From an uncultured Mesonia sp. (lineage in GTDB: Bacteria > Bacteroidota > Bacteroidia > Flavobacteriales > Flavobacteriaceae), in contig CATQIB010000011.1 of NCBI GenBank assembly GCA_958296185.1, positions 40,404 to 104,403 on the forward strand: a stretch of 64,000 bases of DNA, in the 5' to 3' direction. This document shows, in pieces, positions 20,111-29,230 of the stretch. A model generated the notes under the pieces. It saw nothing but the letters and a program-made list of their open reading frames with translations, was not told the origin of the DNA and made no database searches. Within the stretch, counting starts at the first letter, position 1. Every line of letters starts with the position of its first letter. The translations under genes were made by a program, and so were the position numbers.

Positions 20111-20599
20111 ATGTATACCAAGCAATTTGAAATTAGATGGAGCGATATTGATGCGAATAGGCATTTGGCTAACTCAGCCTACTTAAACTTTATGAGTCAT
20201 ACCCGAATGAGTTTTATGTTAGAGCATGGCTTAGGTCAAAACGATTTGGCGCGTTATAATGTAGGCCCGGTGGTTTTTTATGAGCATATTTACTATTTTA
20301 AAGAAGTATTTTCTAATGAACCCGTAACGGTAACAATGGCTTTAAAAGGCTTGTCTGATGATGGCAAGTACTTTGAGTTTACTCACAATATCTACAATGC
20401 CAAAGGAGAACATGCAGCACATTGCGAAATTTTGGGTTCTTGGATAGACTTAAAATCGCGTAAAATTACCGCTTTACCAGATGATTTAATCAAAGGCATT
20501 CATCAATTAGAAAAAACCGAAGATTTTAAAGTCTTAACACAAGAAGATACTCGAAAATTTGGTAAGCGACCCGTGAGCAATCCAGCCATGGCGATATAA
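20111..20599 (+). CDS. hotdog-fold acyl-CoA thioesterase
   Basis: 'EIRWSDIDANRHLANSAYLNFMSHTRM' 4HBT signature. Confidence 0.85.
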   Translation: MYTKQFEIRWSDIDANRHLANSAYLNFMSHTRMSFMLEHGLGQNDLARYNVGPVVFYEHIYYFKEVFSNEPVTVTMALKGLSDDGKYFEFTHNIYNAKGEHAAHCEILGSWIDLKSRKITALPDDLIKGIHQLEKTEDFKVLTQEDTRKFGKRPVSNPAMAI

Positions 20600-20613
20600 G
20601 TGTATAATCATGT

Positions 20614-20646
20614 AAAAAAGCGCTTGCCTATAGCGGCGCTTTTTTA
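20614..20646. terminator. bidirectional terminator between the convergent thioesterase and ArsC-like genes
   Basis: AAAAAAGCGC...GCGCTTTTTT. Confidence 0.8.
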
Positions 20647-20991
20647 TAATGCAGCCTTAACTTGGGCAATTGTATTTTTATGATTACCAACGTAAACCTC
20701 ATCATTAATTATAAAAACGGGACGTTTTAAAAATGTGTAATGTTCGAGCAAAAGTTCGGCGTAATCAGTTTCGGTTAGTTGCTTGTTCTTAAGCTCTCGC
20801 GATTTATATAATTGAGCTCGTTTATTAAACAACTTCTCATAGCTTTTGGTGCTTTGATAAAGCACATCTAAATCTTCTTTATCTAGCGGCTGTTTTTTTA
20901 TGTCTTGAAGTACAAATTCTGAGGGTAAATCTAATTCTTTTAAAATACGCTTACACGTACTACAACTCGATAAATAAAAAACTTTTTTCAT
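20644..20991 (-). CDS. ArsC/Spx-family thioredoxin-fold protein
   Basis: 'SSCSTCKRILKELD' CxxC motif, 'LLEHYTFLKRPVFIIND'. Confidence 0.85.
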   Translation of the reverse strand: MKKVFYLSSCSTCKRILKELDLPSEFVLQDIKKQPLDKEDLDVLYQSTKSYEKLFNKRAQLYKSRELKNKQLTETDYAELLLEHYTFLKRPVFIINDEVYVGNHKNTIAQVKAAL

Positions 20992-21151
20992 AGTAAATTT
21001 TTCACGCTAAGATAGCAAATTAGGCTGGCAACGAGAAAGCCTCTGCTCAATTTTGGTACGTTTTATAATTTAATTACTGTTCTTTTATCGCTTATCCTTC
21101 TTGGTTCTTTATGTTGCTCAGCTTAACTTTGATGAAACTAAATCAATACCA

Positions 21152-22306
21152 ATGAAATTTAATACCAAAGTTGTGCACGGCGGGCAGAAAAATGTTGATC
21201 CTGCATATAATGCAGTGATGCCTCCCATTTACCAAACTTCAACCTTTGTTCAATCGAGTCCGGGTGAACATAAGGGTTTTGCCTATGCAAGAAGCGCTAA
21301 CCCTACAAGAACAGCATTAGAAAAAGCCATAGCAAGCCTAGAAAATGGTAAATATGGAATGGGGTTTGGCTCTGGAATCGCCGCCATTGATGCCGTAATG
21401 AAGTTGCTTAAACCTGGTGATGAGGTGCTCACTTCTACAGATATTTACGGTGGCACGCATCGGTTATTTACTCAAATTTATGCAGAGCTAGGTATAAAGT
21501 TTAGATTTATATCTATGCAAGAGGCTTCGAATGTGAAAGCTTTCATCAACCAAAAAACAAAATTGATTTGGATAGAAACACCTACAAATCCGTTATTACA
21601 TCTTATCGATTTACAGGCTGTGGCTCAAATAGCTAAAAAGCATAGTATACTACTGGCGGTAGACAATACATTCGCTACCCCCTATTTACAACAGCCTTTG
21701 GCTTTGGGTGCAGATATTGTTATGCACAGTGCAACTAAATATTTAGGGGGTCATAGCGATGTGATTTTAGGAGCCTTGGTGGTAAACGACTCAGATTTAG
21801 CCGAAAAACTATATTTTATTCAAAAAGCCAGTGGAGCTATACCGGGTCCGCAGGATTGTTTTTTGGTATTAAGAGGCATAAAAACGCTGCATTTGCGTAT
21901 GCAAAGGCATTGCGAGAATGCAAAAGCCATAGCATTGTTTTTAAAACAGCATCCAGCAGTAGGCCAAGTTTACTGGCCTGGATTTAAGTCGCACCCCAAC
22001 CACCATATCGCAGAAGAACAAATGACAGATTTTGGGGGTATGCTTGCTTTTACCGTAGCGGGTAATCAAAAACAACAAGCTATGCAGGTGCTTAGGAGTT
22101 TAAAAATATTTTCCTTGGCGGAATCTTTAGGCGGGGTAGAATCTTTAGTGGGTCATCCTGCAAGTATGACTCATGCTTCAATCCCAAAAGAAGAGCGAGA
22201 AAAAATGGGGATAGTTGAAACTTTAATTCGATTAAGCTTAGGCATAGAAGATCAAGAAGACCTTATACTCGATTTGAAACAAGCCTTAGATAATGTTGGT
22301 AGTTAA
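21152..22306 (+). CDS. metB: cystathionine gamma-synthase/lyase family PLP enzyme
   Basis: 'MKFNTKVVHGGQ', 'YARSANPTRTALE', 'MHSATKYLGGHSDV'; ATG at 21152 in frame with listed 21101. Confidence 0.88.
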   Translation: MKFNTKVVHGGQKNVDPAYNAVMPPIYQTSTFVQSSPGEHKGFAYARSANPTRTALEKAIASLENGKYGMGFGSGIAAIDAVMKLLKPGDEVLTSTDIYGGTHRLFTQIYAELGIKFRFISMQEASNVKAFINQKTKLIWIETPTNPLLHLIDLQAVAQIAKKHSILLAVDNTFATPYLQQPLALGADIVMHSATKYLGGHSDVILGALVVNDSDLAEKLYFIQKASGAIPGPQDCFLVLRGIKTLHLRMQRHCENAKAIALFLKQHPAVGQVYWPGFKSHPNHHIAEEQMTDFGGMLAFTVAGNQKQQAMQVLRSLKIFSLAESLGGVESLVGHPASMTHASIPKEEREKMGIVETLIRLSLGIEDQEDLILDLKQALDNVGS

Positions 22307-22329
22307 AAGAATGATTTAAAGTATTGGCA

Positions 22330-23124
22330 CTACATATTAAGATAGAAAACGTAACCAACATTTACCCAAAATGCCCAGTCATTGTATTTATTTTGCGGAT
22401 TATCGTGGTCTAGACCATCAATAAAATCATTACCATAGTAGGTCCAGCGTAAATCGATTAACACACTACTTCTTTTAGTGATATTATAGCGGGCACCGGC
22501 TCCTCCTTTTAAAGCATAAGTGGTTCCAGAACTCGGATCTATATATGACTCCTCTCCAAAGGGAGCTAAAAATTCATTAAAGGTATTGTTGATGGCCCCT
22601 ATACGGCCAGGCAAATCGGTTGCTACTTCGGGATTATATAGCACTAAGTTAATCCCTAGATTTAGATAAGGCGCAATTTTTCGGTCTCTGGCACGTTCAG
22701 AAATTCTAATAAGAAAGGGGTACCACTCTAAGCTAGGACCTATTTCTAATGTAGTTGCTTTACCATGCATAGATCGCAATTGCAATCCGCCAAGGGTATT
22801 TTTATCGGCTTCTTTACCAAAGTGATTTAGATTGGTTTCTGTATATGTTATTTCGGTTCTTACTTTAAAATGATTATTAAAATACCTAACACTATGGTAA
22901 CATTGACAATCGGCGCTATAAGCAAAATTAATATAGTGTACGAGACCTACGCCTAATCCTACATTTCCAAAATTGGTCTCTCTGTTTTTTCGTAAACCAT
23001 AATCTGATTTAAAGAAAACAGGACCTGTGGTAATACCTATTTCTTGAGAAAAAGATTGTGCCTCTAGGGTTTGAGGCGCCCAAAAGAAACCTAAAAGCAG
23101 AAGTAAGATATAGTGTAATTTCAT
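22330..23124 (-). CDS. outer membrane beta-barrel protein (THC0290_0291-like)
   Basis: signal peptide, 'QEIGITTGPVFFKSDYG', beta-barrel pattern. Confidence 0.7.
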   Translation of the reverse strand: MKLHYILLLLLGFFWAPQTLEAQSFSQEIGITTGPVFFKSDYGLRKNRETNFGNVGLGVGLVHYINFAYSADCQCYHSVRYFNNHFKVRTEITYTETNLNHFGKEADKNTLGGLQLRSMHGKATTLEIGPSLEWYPFLIRISERARDRKIAPYLNLGINLVLYNPEVATDLPGRIGAINNTFNEFLAPFGEESYIDPSSGTTYALKGGAGARYNITKRSSVLIDLRWTYYGNDFIDGLDHDNPQNKYNDWAFWVNVGYVFYLNM

Positions 23125-23147
23125 TAGGTATTATCTTGTTAGATAAA

Positions 23148-23155
23148 CAAATATA
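23148..23155 (-). promoter_or_regulatory. Bacteroidota -7 box TATATTTG (minus strand) for the outer membrane protein gene
   Basis: CAAATATA on the + strand, upstream of start 23124. Confidence 0.6.
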
Positions 23156-23220
23156 TAAAAACCTTGTAAATACAAACCCCGAAAATATACAATTCATTTA
23201 AGAAGATAGTAATAAACAAA

Positions 23221-23228
23221 TATATTTG
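23221..23228 (+). promoter_or_regulatory. Bacteroidota -7 box TATATTTG upstream of porZ, inside a palindrome
   Basis: matches TAnnTTTG. Confidence 0.55.
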
Positions 23229-23369
23229 TACAAGTAATGCTAAACTGGTAAGTGGTAAAACAGGCCATAAACGTATTGTATAAAGCTTGCGTAGGGTATA
23301 AGGTAATTTATTTTTATCCTTTTATACTAACATCAGAAAAATAAAGTTAACAACCTTAAAATTACTAAC

Positions 23370-25664
23370 GTGTATAGATTATTAACAATTATACTTAGTC
23401 TTTTCATCTTTACCCTAAGTAATGCGCAAAGCGATTTAGATTGGGAAGATCATTTTTCTTATTATCAAATTCAAGATATAGCCAGATCGGGGAGTACATT
23501 TTTTGTAGGCGCCCAGAATACTGTTTTTATCTACAATCAAGCTACTGGTAATATCGAGAAAATATCTTCTATCCAGGGATTATCGAGTCAAAACATTAGT
23601 AAAATTCATTTTAGTGCCTCTTATAACTTATTGTTTATAGGCTATGAAACCGGATTGATTGATGTTTATAATTTACAAACTAAAAATGTTTTCAAGCTGG
23701 TTGATATTCCTAATAAAACTGGTATACCGCCTTCTGAACGTAGAATTAATGATATGCTAGAAGATGGAGATAAATTATACCTCGCCACCAACTACGGTAT
23801 AACCGTTTTTAGATTAAATGAACTTAAATTTGGTGACACCTATTTTATCGGTGATTCAGGCGAAAACTTAGAAGTTAATCAGCTAGCATTACAAAACAAT
23901 AACCTATATGCAGCCACCCAGTCTGGATTGCGCTATGCCGATAAGAACAATCCTAATCTTATAGATTTTAATGAGTGGAATGCCATAAATAGTATAGAAT
24001 ACAAAGGCGTAGCCTTGGTTGATAATCAATTGCTAGCACTTACTGCAAATAATGTTTTACAAAAAGTGCAAAACAATAATATTACCCAGCAGGTGAATGT
24101 AAATTTTGATGTGGTTGATTTTCGTGTAAGTAATGAACAAATTTTATTAACCGGTAGCCAAACCATTAAAATCTATGATCAAAATTTAAGTGAAATTCAG
24201 AACTTAAATAATTTCTCTACTTTTTCTCCACAATTCACTTGTGCCATTTATTATAACGCACGATTCTATACTGGTGATTTTAATTTAGGTCTGCTTTCGT
24301 TTATAAATGCCTTTGACGAACCAAAATATTTAAGTCCGTTGGGACCAATAAGAAATGATGTGTTTGGATTGGATGCCATAGCCAACGAATTATGGGTGGT
24401 TTATGGCGAATATACTGGCGCCTTAGACCCCTACCCACTAAACCAGCGCGGGGTAAGCCATTTAAAAAATAAGCAATGGATTAACATAGCTTATGATGAT
24501 TTACAAGATACTCGCGTATTGGTAAGACCCATCATAAACCCCAAACAAACCAACCAAGTTTTTATTAGCAGTTACGTAGACGGATTTTTAGAATTGGTGA
24601 ACGATGAAATTGTATTTAAATATGACGAGAATACTGCCAATCTCCCCGAAACCTTAGATCCTAATGGCAATACTGTGATGGGCGATGTACGGGTAAACGG
24701 TTTAGATTTTGACTCATCGGGTAACCTCTGGGGTACCGTAAGCTTGGTGAAAAACGGACTTTTTAAACTAACACCAAGTTCGGGTAGGCTTGATTTTTTT
24801 GATATATCAGAAATTATACCTAATTACTTCTCTGGTGAACTAGGTTTGAGCGATTTAGTTGTAGGTCCGTCTAACCTCATTTACTTTGGTAGTTATGCCA
24901 ATGGGCTTATCGGTTTTAATCCATCTACGGGACAATTTACTAAAGTAACGGGTCAAGAAAACGCAGGAAATTTACCCGAAGGTAACTCGGTTAAAACTTT
25001 AGCTTTAGACAACAATAACCAACTCTGGATAGGGACTACTTTGGGCCTTCGGGTTCTTTTTAATCCTTCAAGTATGTTTACTAATCCAGACACGAGCACC
25101 AGTCAAATTATTATATTAGATGAAGATGGCGTGGCTCAAGAGCTCTTAGCAGAAAACAGTATACAAGACATTGCGGTAGACGGTAACAATAATAAATGGA
25201 TTGCCACCGAGGCGGGTGTATTTTACGTTTCGGCAAACGGGCAGGAAACCATTTATCATTTTACCACAGACAATTCGCCACTACCTTCAAATTCGGTAAC
25301 TAGCATCGCTATAGATCCAGAAACAGCTAAAGTTTATATAGGCACCCGCAGCGGTCTCATCGCTTTTAGAGGAACAGCCACAAAAAGTCAAGAAAATTTT
25401 GAGCAAGTACGGGCTTATCCCAATCCTGTAAGGCCTAATTATAAAGGCCCTGTTACCATAGACGGACTCATGGCTGGGGCAAATGTAAAAATAACCGATA
25501 TAACTGGCAATTTGGTTTTTGAAACTACCGCTCAAGGCGGAAGTGTGCAATGGGATACGCGGGCCTTTGGCAAGCACTCGGTAGCCAGTGGTGTTTATAT
25601 TGTGATGCTCACCTCGGCAGATCAACTAGAAACCAAATTGGCCAAAATTATGATTATTCGCTAA
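23370..25664 (+). CDS. porZ: PorZ-like type IX secretion / two-component-sensor-like beta-propeller protein
   Basis: GTG start; propeller repeats 'LWIGTTLGLRVLFNP', 'KVYIGTRSGLIAFRGTA' and C-terminal 'VRAYPNPVRPNYKGPVTIDGL'; adjacent to recO. Confidence 0.82.
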   Translation: MYRLLTIILSLFIFTLSNAQSDLDWEDHFSYYQIQDIARSGSTFFVGAQNTVFIYNQATGNIEKISSIQGLSSQNISKIHFSASYNLLFIGYETGLIDVYNLQTKNVFKLVDIPNKTGIPPSERRINDMLEDGDKLYLATNYGITVFRLNELKFGDTYFIGDSGENLEVNQLALQNNNLYAATQSGLRYADKNNPNLIDFNEWNAINSIEYKGVALVDNQLLALTANNVLQKVQNNNITQQVNVNFDVVDFRVSNEQILLTGSQTIKIYDQNLSEIQNLNNFSTFSPQFTCAIYYNARFYTGDFNLGLLSFINAFDEPKYLSPLGPIRNDVFGLDAIANELWVVYGEYTGALDPYPLNQRGVSHLKNKQWINIAYDDLQDTRVLVRPIINPKQTNQVFISSYVDGFLELVNDEIVFKYDENTANLPETLDPNGNTVMGDVRVNGLDFDSSGNLWGTVSLVKNGLFKLTPSSGRLDFFDISEIIPNYFSGELGLSDLVVGPSNLIYFGSYANGLIGFNPSTGQFTKVTGQENAGNLPEGNSVKTLALDNNNQLWIGTTLGLRVLFNPSSMFTNPDTSTSQIIILDEDGVAQELLAENSIQDIAVDGNNNKWIATEAGVFYVSANGQETIYHFTTDNSPLPSNSVTSIAIDPETAKVYIGTRSGLIAFRGTATKSQENFEQVRAYPNPVRPNYKGPVTIDGLMAGANVKITDITGNLVFETTAQGGSVQWDTRAFGKHSVASGVYIVMLTSADQLETKLAKIMIIR

Positions 25665-26380
25665 TGCTTATCAAAACAAAACTTATTGTTTTACATAGCC
25701 TACGCTTTGGTGAAGCCGATCTTATTGTGCGTTGTTTCACAGAAGAAAAAGGAAGTCTTTCTTTTTTGCTAAAGGGCGTGCTAAAAAGTAAAAAAGGAAA
25801 ATTAAAAAGCAGTCTATTTCAACCTCTCCACATTATCGATGCCGTTATACAGCACAAAGAAGGCAGAAAACTCTCTTACTTTAGAGAAGCTAAAATAGAT
25901 TTCCCATACAAAAGTATTCCTACCAATATATTTAAATCTTCTATAGCCTTATTCCTAGCCGAGTTAATTGGTATTTGTATTCAAGAAGAAGAGCAAAACC
26001 CATCGCTTTATCGCTTTTTAAAAGAACAGTTCATGGCCTTAGACCAAAGCGAACAATTTGCCAATTTTCATCTCAAATTTATGGTCGATTTTACCAAATA
26101 CTTAGGCTTTTTACCCCATAAAGACAATGATCAACAAACCTATTTTAATCTAGAAGAGGGGCAATTTCAAGCTACAGAGACCAACAATTATTGTCTGCAA
26201 AATGAAAATACAAAGTTGTTGCAACAACTATTGCAACAAAACAGTGTAGCAGTTCAGCAGCTTAACCTCAACCAAAACCGTAGGCAAGAATTTATACAAA
26301 TGATGCTTTTATATTACCAATTGCATTTGGCAAGCTTTAGAAAACCAAAATCGCTAGAAGTACTCAATCAGCTGTTTTAG
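25664..26380 (+). CDS. recO: DNA repair protein RecO
   Basis: 'MLIKTKLIVLHSLRFGEADLIVRCFTEEKG'; the ATG overlaps the porZ stop (TAATG) and is in frame with listed 25550. Confidence 0.92.
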   Translation: MLIKTKLIVLHSLRFGEADLIVRCFTEEKGSLSFLLKGVLKSKKGKLKSSLFQPLHIIDAVIQHKEGRKLSYFREAKIDFPYKSIPTNIFKSSIALFLAELIGICIQEEEQNPSLYRFLKEQFMALDQSEQFANFHLKFMVDFTKYLGFLPHKDNDQQTYFNLEEGQFQATETNNYCLQNENTKLLQQLLQQNSVAVQQLNLNQNRRQEFIQMMLLYYQLHLASFRKPKSLEVLNQLF

Positions 26381-26490
26381 GCGGGCGTGCCCCGTTTACC
26401 AAAACGGGTCGGGCTTTCATTACTCGCTTTGCCTAAACTAAAGTTTGGCAAGAGCTCAAACATGCCATTCAATCCCTCACGCGAAGTTCG
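26381..26490. repeat. structured intergenic element (multi-hairpin, candidate dispersed repeat or ncRNA)
   Basis: GC-rich island in an AT-rich gap; stem CCCGTTT(26391-26397)/AAACGGG(26402-26408); stem TGCC-t-AAAC(26430-26438)/GTTTGGCA(26443-26450); closing pair GCGTG(26385-26389)/CACGC(26478-26482). Confidence 0.6.
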
Positions 26491-26594
26491 ATTAGCTATA
26501 GCTTATTTATGAGAATCTTTTAAATCTCTTAAAATTCCGCTAAGATTTCCATAAAGAAAAATACCGGCACGTTATTTTAAGTATCTTCAAGCTT

Positions 26595-27623
26595 ATGAAA
26601 AAGCCTTTACTTCATTTTAACGCCAAAGGGATCTACTGCCAACAAGCCGATGTGTATTTAGATCCGTGGAAACCAGTAAAAAAGGCTATCATTACTCACG
26701 GTCACGCAGACCATTCGCGTTGGGGGCATCAGCAGTACATTACCCATCATACCAATGTACCTATCATCAAACACCGTTTGGGAGATATACAAGTGGCAGG
26801 AGTAAATTGGGGAGAAACGTTTATGGTAAACGGAGTAAAATTTTCTTTGCACCCCGCAGGCCATATAATAGGTTCTTCGCAAGTGCGGGTAGAGTACAAA
26901 GGTGAGGTGTGGGTATTTACTGGCGACTATAAACTAGAAGATGATGGTCTCGCAACTCCTTATGAACCAGTTAAGTGCCATAGTTTTATTACCGAGTGCA
27001 CTTTTGGCTTACCCGCGTTTAAATGGCAACCACAAAGAGAGGTTTTTAAAGAAATTAATCAGTGGTGGCAAGAAAACAGAGAAGAAGGCAATACATCTGT
27101 ATTATTTGCTTACTCATTGGGTAAGGCGCAGCGATTACTTAAAAATCTAGATTCAAGCATTGGAGAAATTTATACCCACGCTGCGATTGAAAATATGAAT
27201 GATGTGGTACGCGGCATTGCAAGCTTACCACAAACCAATCGCATAACAAAAGACACCAAAAAAGAAGAAATAAAAGGTAATTTAGTGCTGGCACCACCTA
27301 GTGCTCACGGTTCACCTTGGATTAGGAAAATGGTACCATATGTAACGGCGTCGGCAAGCGGTTGGATGACCTTTAGAGGCGCAAGAAGAAGACGAGCAAT
27401 AGATAAAGGCTTTGTACTTTCAGACCATTGCGATTGGTCAAGCTTGTTAAGTGCAATAAAAGCTACCGGAGCAGAAAAAATAATATGTACCCACGGTTAT
27501 ACCGATATTTTCTCAAGGTTCTTAAACGAGCAAGGTTTTGATGCCCGCACAGAACAAACCCAATTTGAAGAAGAAACGGCAGAAGAATTAAAATCGGGCG
27601 CGAGCAAACAAGAAAGACTATGA
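26595..27623 (+). CDS. ligase-associated DNA damage response exonuclease (metallo-beta-lactamase fold)
   Basis: 'ITHGHADHSRWG', 'HPAGHIIGSSQVRVEYKGEVWVFTGDYK', 'LSDHCDW'; first gene of the ligase-associated cluster. Confidence 0.92.
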   Translation: MKKPLLHFNAKGIYCQQADVYLDPWKPVKKAIITHGHADHSRWGHQQYITHHTNVPIIKHRLGDIQVAGVNWGETFMVNGVKFSLHPAGHIIGSSQVRVEYKGEVWVFTGDYKLEDDGLATPYEPVKCHSFITECTFGLPAFKWQPQREVFKEINQWWQENREEGNTSVLFAYSLGKAQRLLKNLDSSIGEIYTHAAIENMNDVVRGIASLPQTNRITKDTKKEEIKGNLVLAPPSAHGSPWIRKMVPYVTASASGWMTFRGARRRRAIDKGFVLSDHCDWSSLLSAIKATGAEKIICTHGYTDIFSRFLNEQGFDARTEQTQFEEETAEELKSGASKQERL

Positions 27624-29212
27624 AAGCATTTGCTCAACTCATAAAAACTTTAGATAGTACCAATAAAACAACGGTAAAGGTCAAAGCTCTAGCCAATTAC
27701 TTTAAAGAGGCTGAAGATAAAGATAACGTATGGACAATTGCTATCTTATCTCACCGTAGACCACCGCGCCCTGTGAATACCAAACTAATGCGGCAATGGG
27801 CGGCAGAACTTGCCCAAATACCGCTCTGGCTATTTGAAGAATCGTATCACATTGTTGGCGATCTTGCCGAAACCATTGCACTGGTAATACCTGCAGCACA
27901 GGAAAAATCAGAAAAGGGCTTACATCAATTTTTAAATGAAATGATTGCTCTTAAAAAGCAAAGCGAACAAGATAAAGAAGCTTATTTAAAAGAAAATTGG
28001 TTATGCTTAGATTACTACGAGCGCTTTGTTTTTACAAAACTATTTACGGGGAGTTTTCGTATAGGCGTAAGTCAAAAATTGATGACCCGAGCATTGGCAA
28101 TGGCCACTGATATTGATGAAGACATCTTGGCTTATAAATTAATGGGAAATTGGGATCCTAATAAAACCAGCTTTAAACGGTTAATTTTAGAAGAAAACAA
28201 ATCAGATTTCCTATCTAAACCTTATCCGTTTTATTTGGCCTATGCTATAGAAGGCGAATCCCAAGACTTAGGCGATATAACTAATTGGGCCGCCGAACAT
28301 AAATGGGATGGCATTCGTGCTCAAATGATTGTTAGAGAGGGGGAGTTGTTTGTTTGGAGTAGAGGAGAAGAGCTAGTAACCGAAAAATTTCCCGAGTTTG
28401 AGGTATTTACATCTGTAATTCCAGACGGTACGGTCATCGATGGCGAAATACTAGCATTTAATAATAATGAAATAGCTAGTTTTAAGGATTTACAAACCCG
28501 TATTGGTCGCAAAACGATAAGCAAAAAATTATTAGAGAAAACACCTGTTATTCTTAAGGCCTACGATTTGTTAGAATGGGAAGAAACAGACATAAGAGAG
28601 CAGTCTTATCAAAAGAGGCGTGAACTGCTTGAACGTTTAATAGATCAAACGGACCTCACAAATATTCCTTTGCAACTTTCGAACAATATGCGGTTTGAGA
28701 GTTGGCAAGAAGCAGCAAAAGAACGAGAACGCAGTAGAGCAGTGAAGTCTGAAGGGTTAATGCTTAAACGATGGGATTCTCCCTACTTAGTTGGTCGAAA
28801 GAAAGGCGATTGGTGGAAATGGAAGGTCGACCCATTTACCATAGATGCAGTTTTAACCTACGCTATGCGAGGCCACGGAAGAAGAAGTAACTTATTTACC
28901 GATTATACTTTTGGATTATGGGATAAAGAAAAAAAAGAACTTGTCACCTTCGCAAAAGCCTATTCAGGCCTTACCGATGCTGAATTTAGAAAGGTTGACG
29001 CTTGGATCAAAAAAAATACGCGAGAGCGTTTTGGACCCGTACGAAGTGTAAAGCCATTTCACGTTTTCGAAATTGCTTTTGAAGGTATCGCTCAATCAAA
29101 TCGGCATAAAAGCGGTGTGGCAACAAGATTTCCGCGCATTTTACGCTGGAGACAGGACAAAAAAATAGAAGAGGCCAACACCCTAGAGGATCTCAAAAAT
29201 TTAATAATCTAA
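27620..29212 (+). CDS. ATP-dependent DNA ligase (ligase-associated DNA damage response family)
   Basis: 'EHKWDGIRAQ' nucleotidyltransferase motif I, 'SEGLMLKRWDSPYLVGRKKGDWWKWK'; ATGA overlap with the upstream gene. Confidence 0.94.
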   Translation: MKAFAQLIKTLDSTNKTTVKVKALANYFKEAEDKDNVWTIAILSHRRPPRPVNTKLMRQWAAELAQIPLWLFEESYHIVGDLAETIALVIPAAQEKSEKGLHQFLNEMIALKKQSEQDKEAYLKENWLCLDYYERFVFTKLFTGSFRIGVSQKLMTRALAMATDIDEDILAYKLMGNWDPNKTSFKRLILEENKSDFLSKPYPFYLAYAIEGESQDLGDITNWAAEHKWDGIRAQMIVREGELFVWSRGEELVTEKFPEFEVFTSVIPDGTVIDGEILAFNNNEIASFKDLQTRIGRKTISKKLLEKTPVILKAYDLLEWEETDIREQSYQKRRELLERLIDQTDLTNIPLQLSNNMRFESWQEAAKERERSRAVKSEGLMLKRWDSPYLVGRKKGDWWKWKVDPFTIDAVLTYAMRGHGRRSNLFTDYTFGLWDKEKKELVTFAKAYSGLTDAEFRKVDAWIKKNTRERFGPVRSVKPFHVFEIAFEGIAQSNRHKSGVATRFPRILRWRQDKKIEEANTLEDLKNLII

Positions 29213-29230
29213 TCTGGAAAGGTAAGCTTA

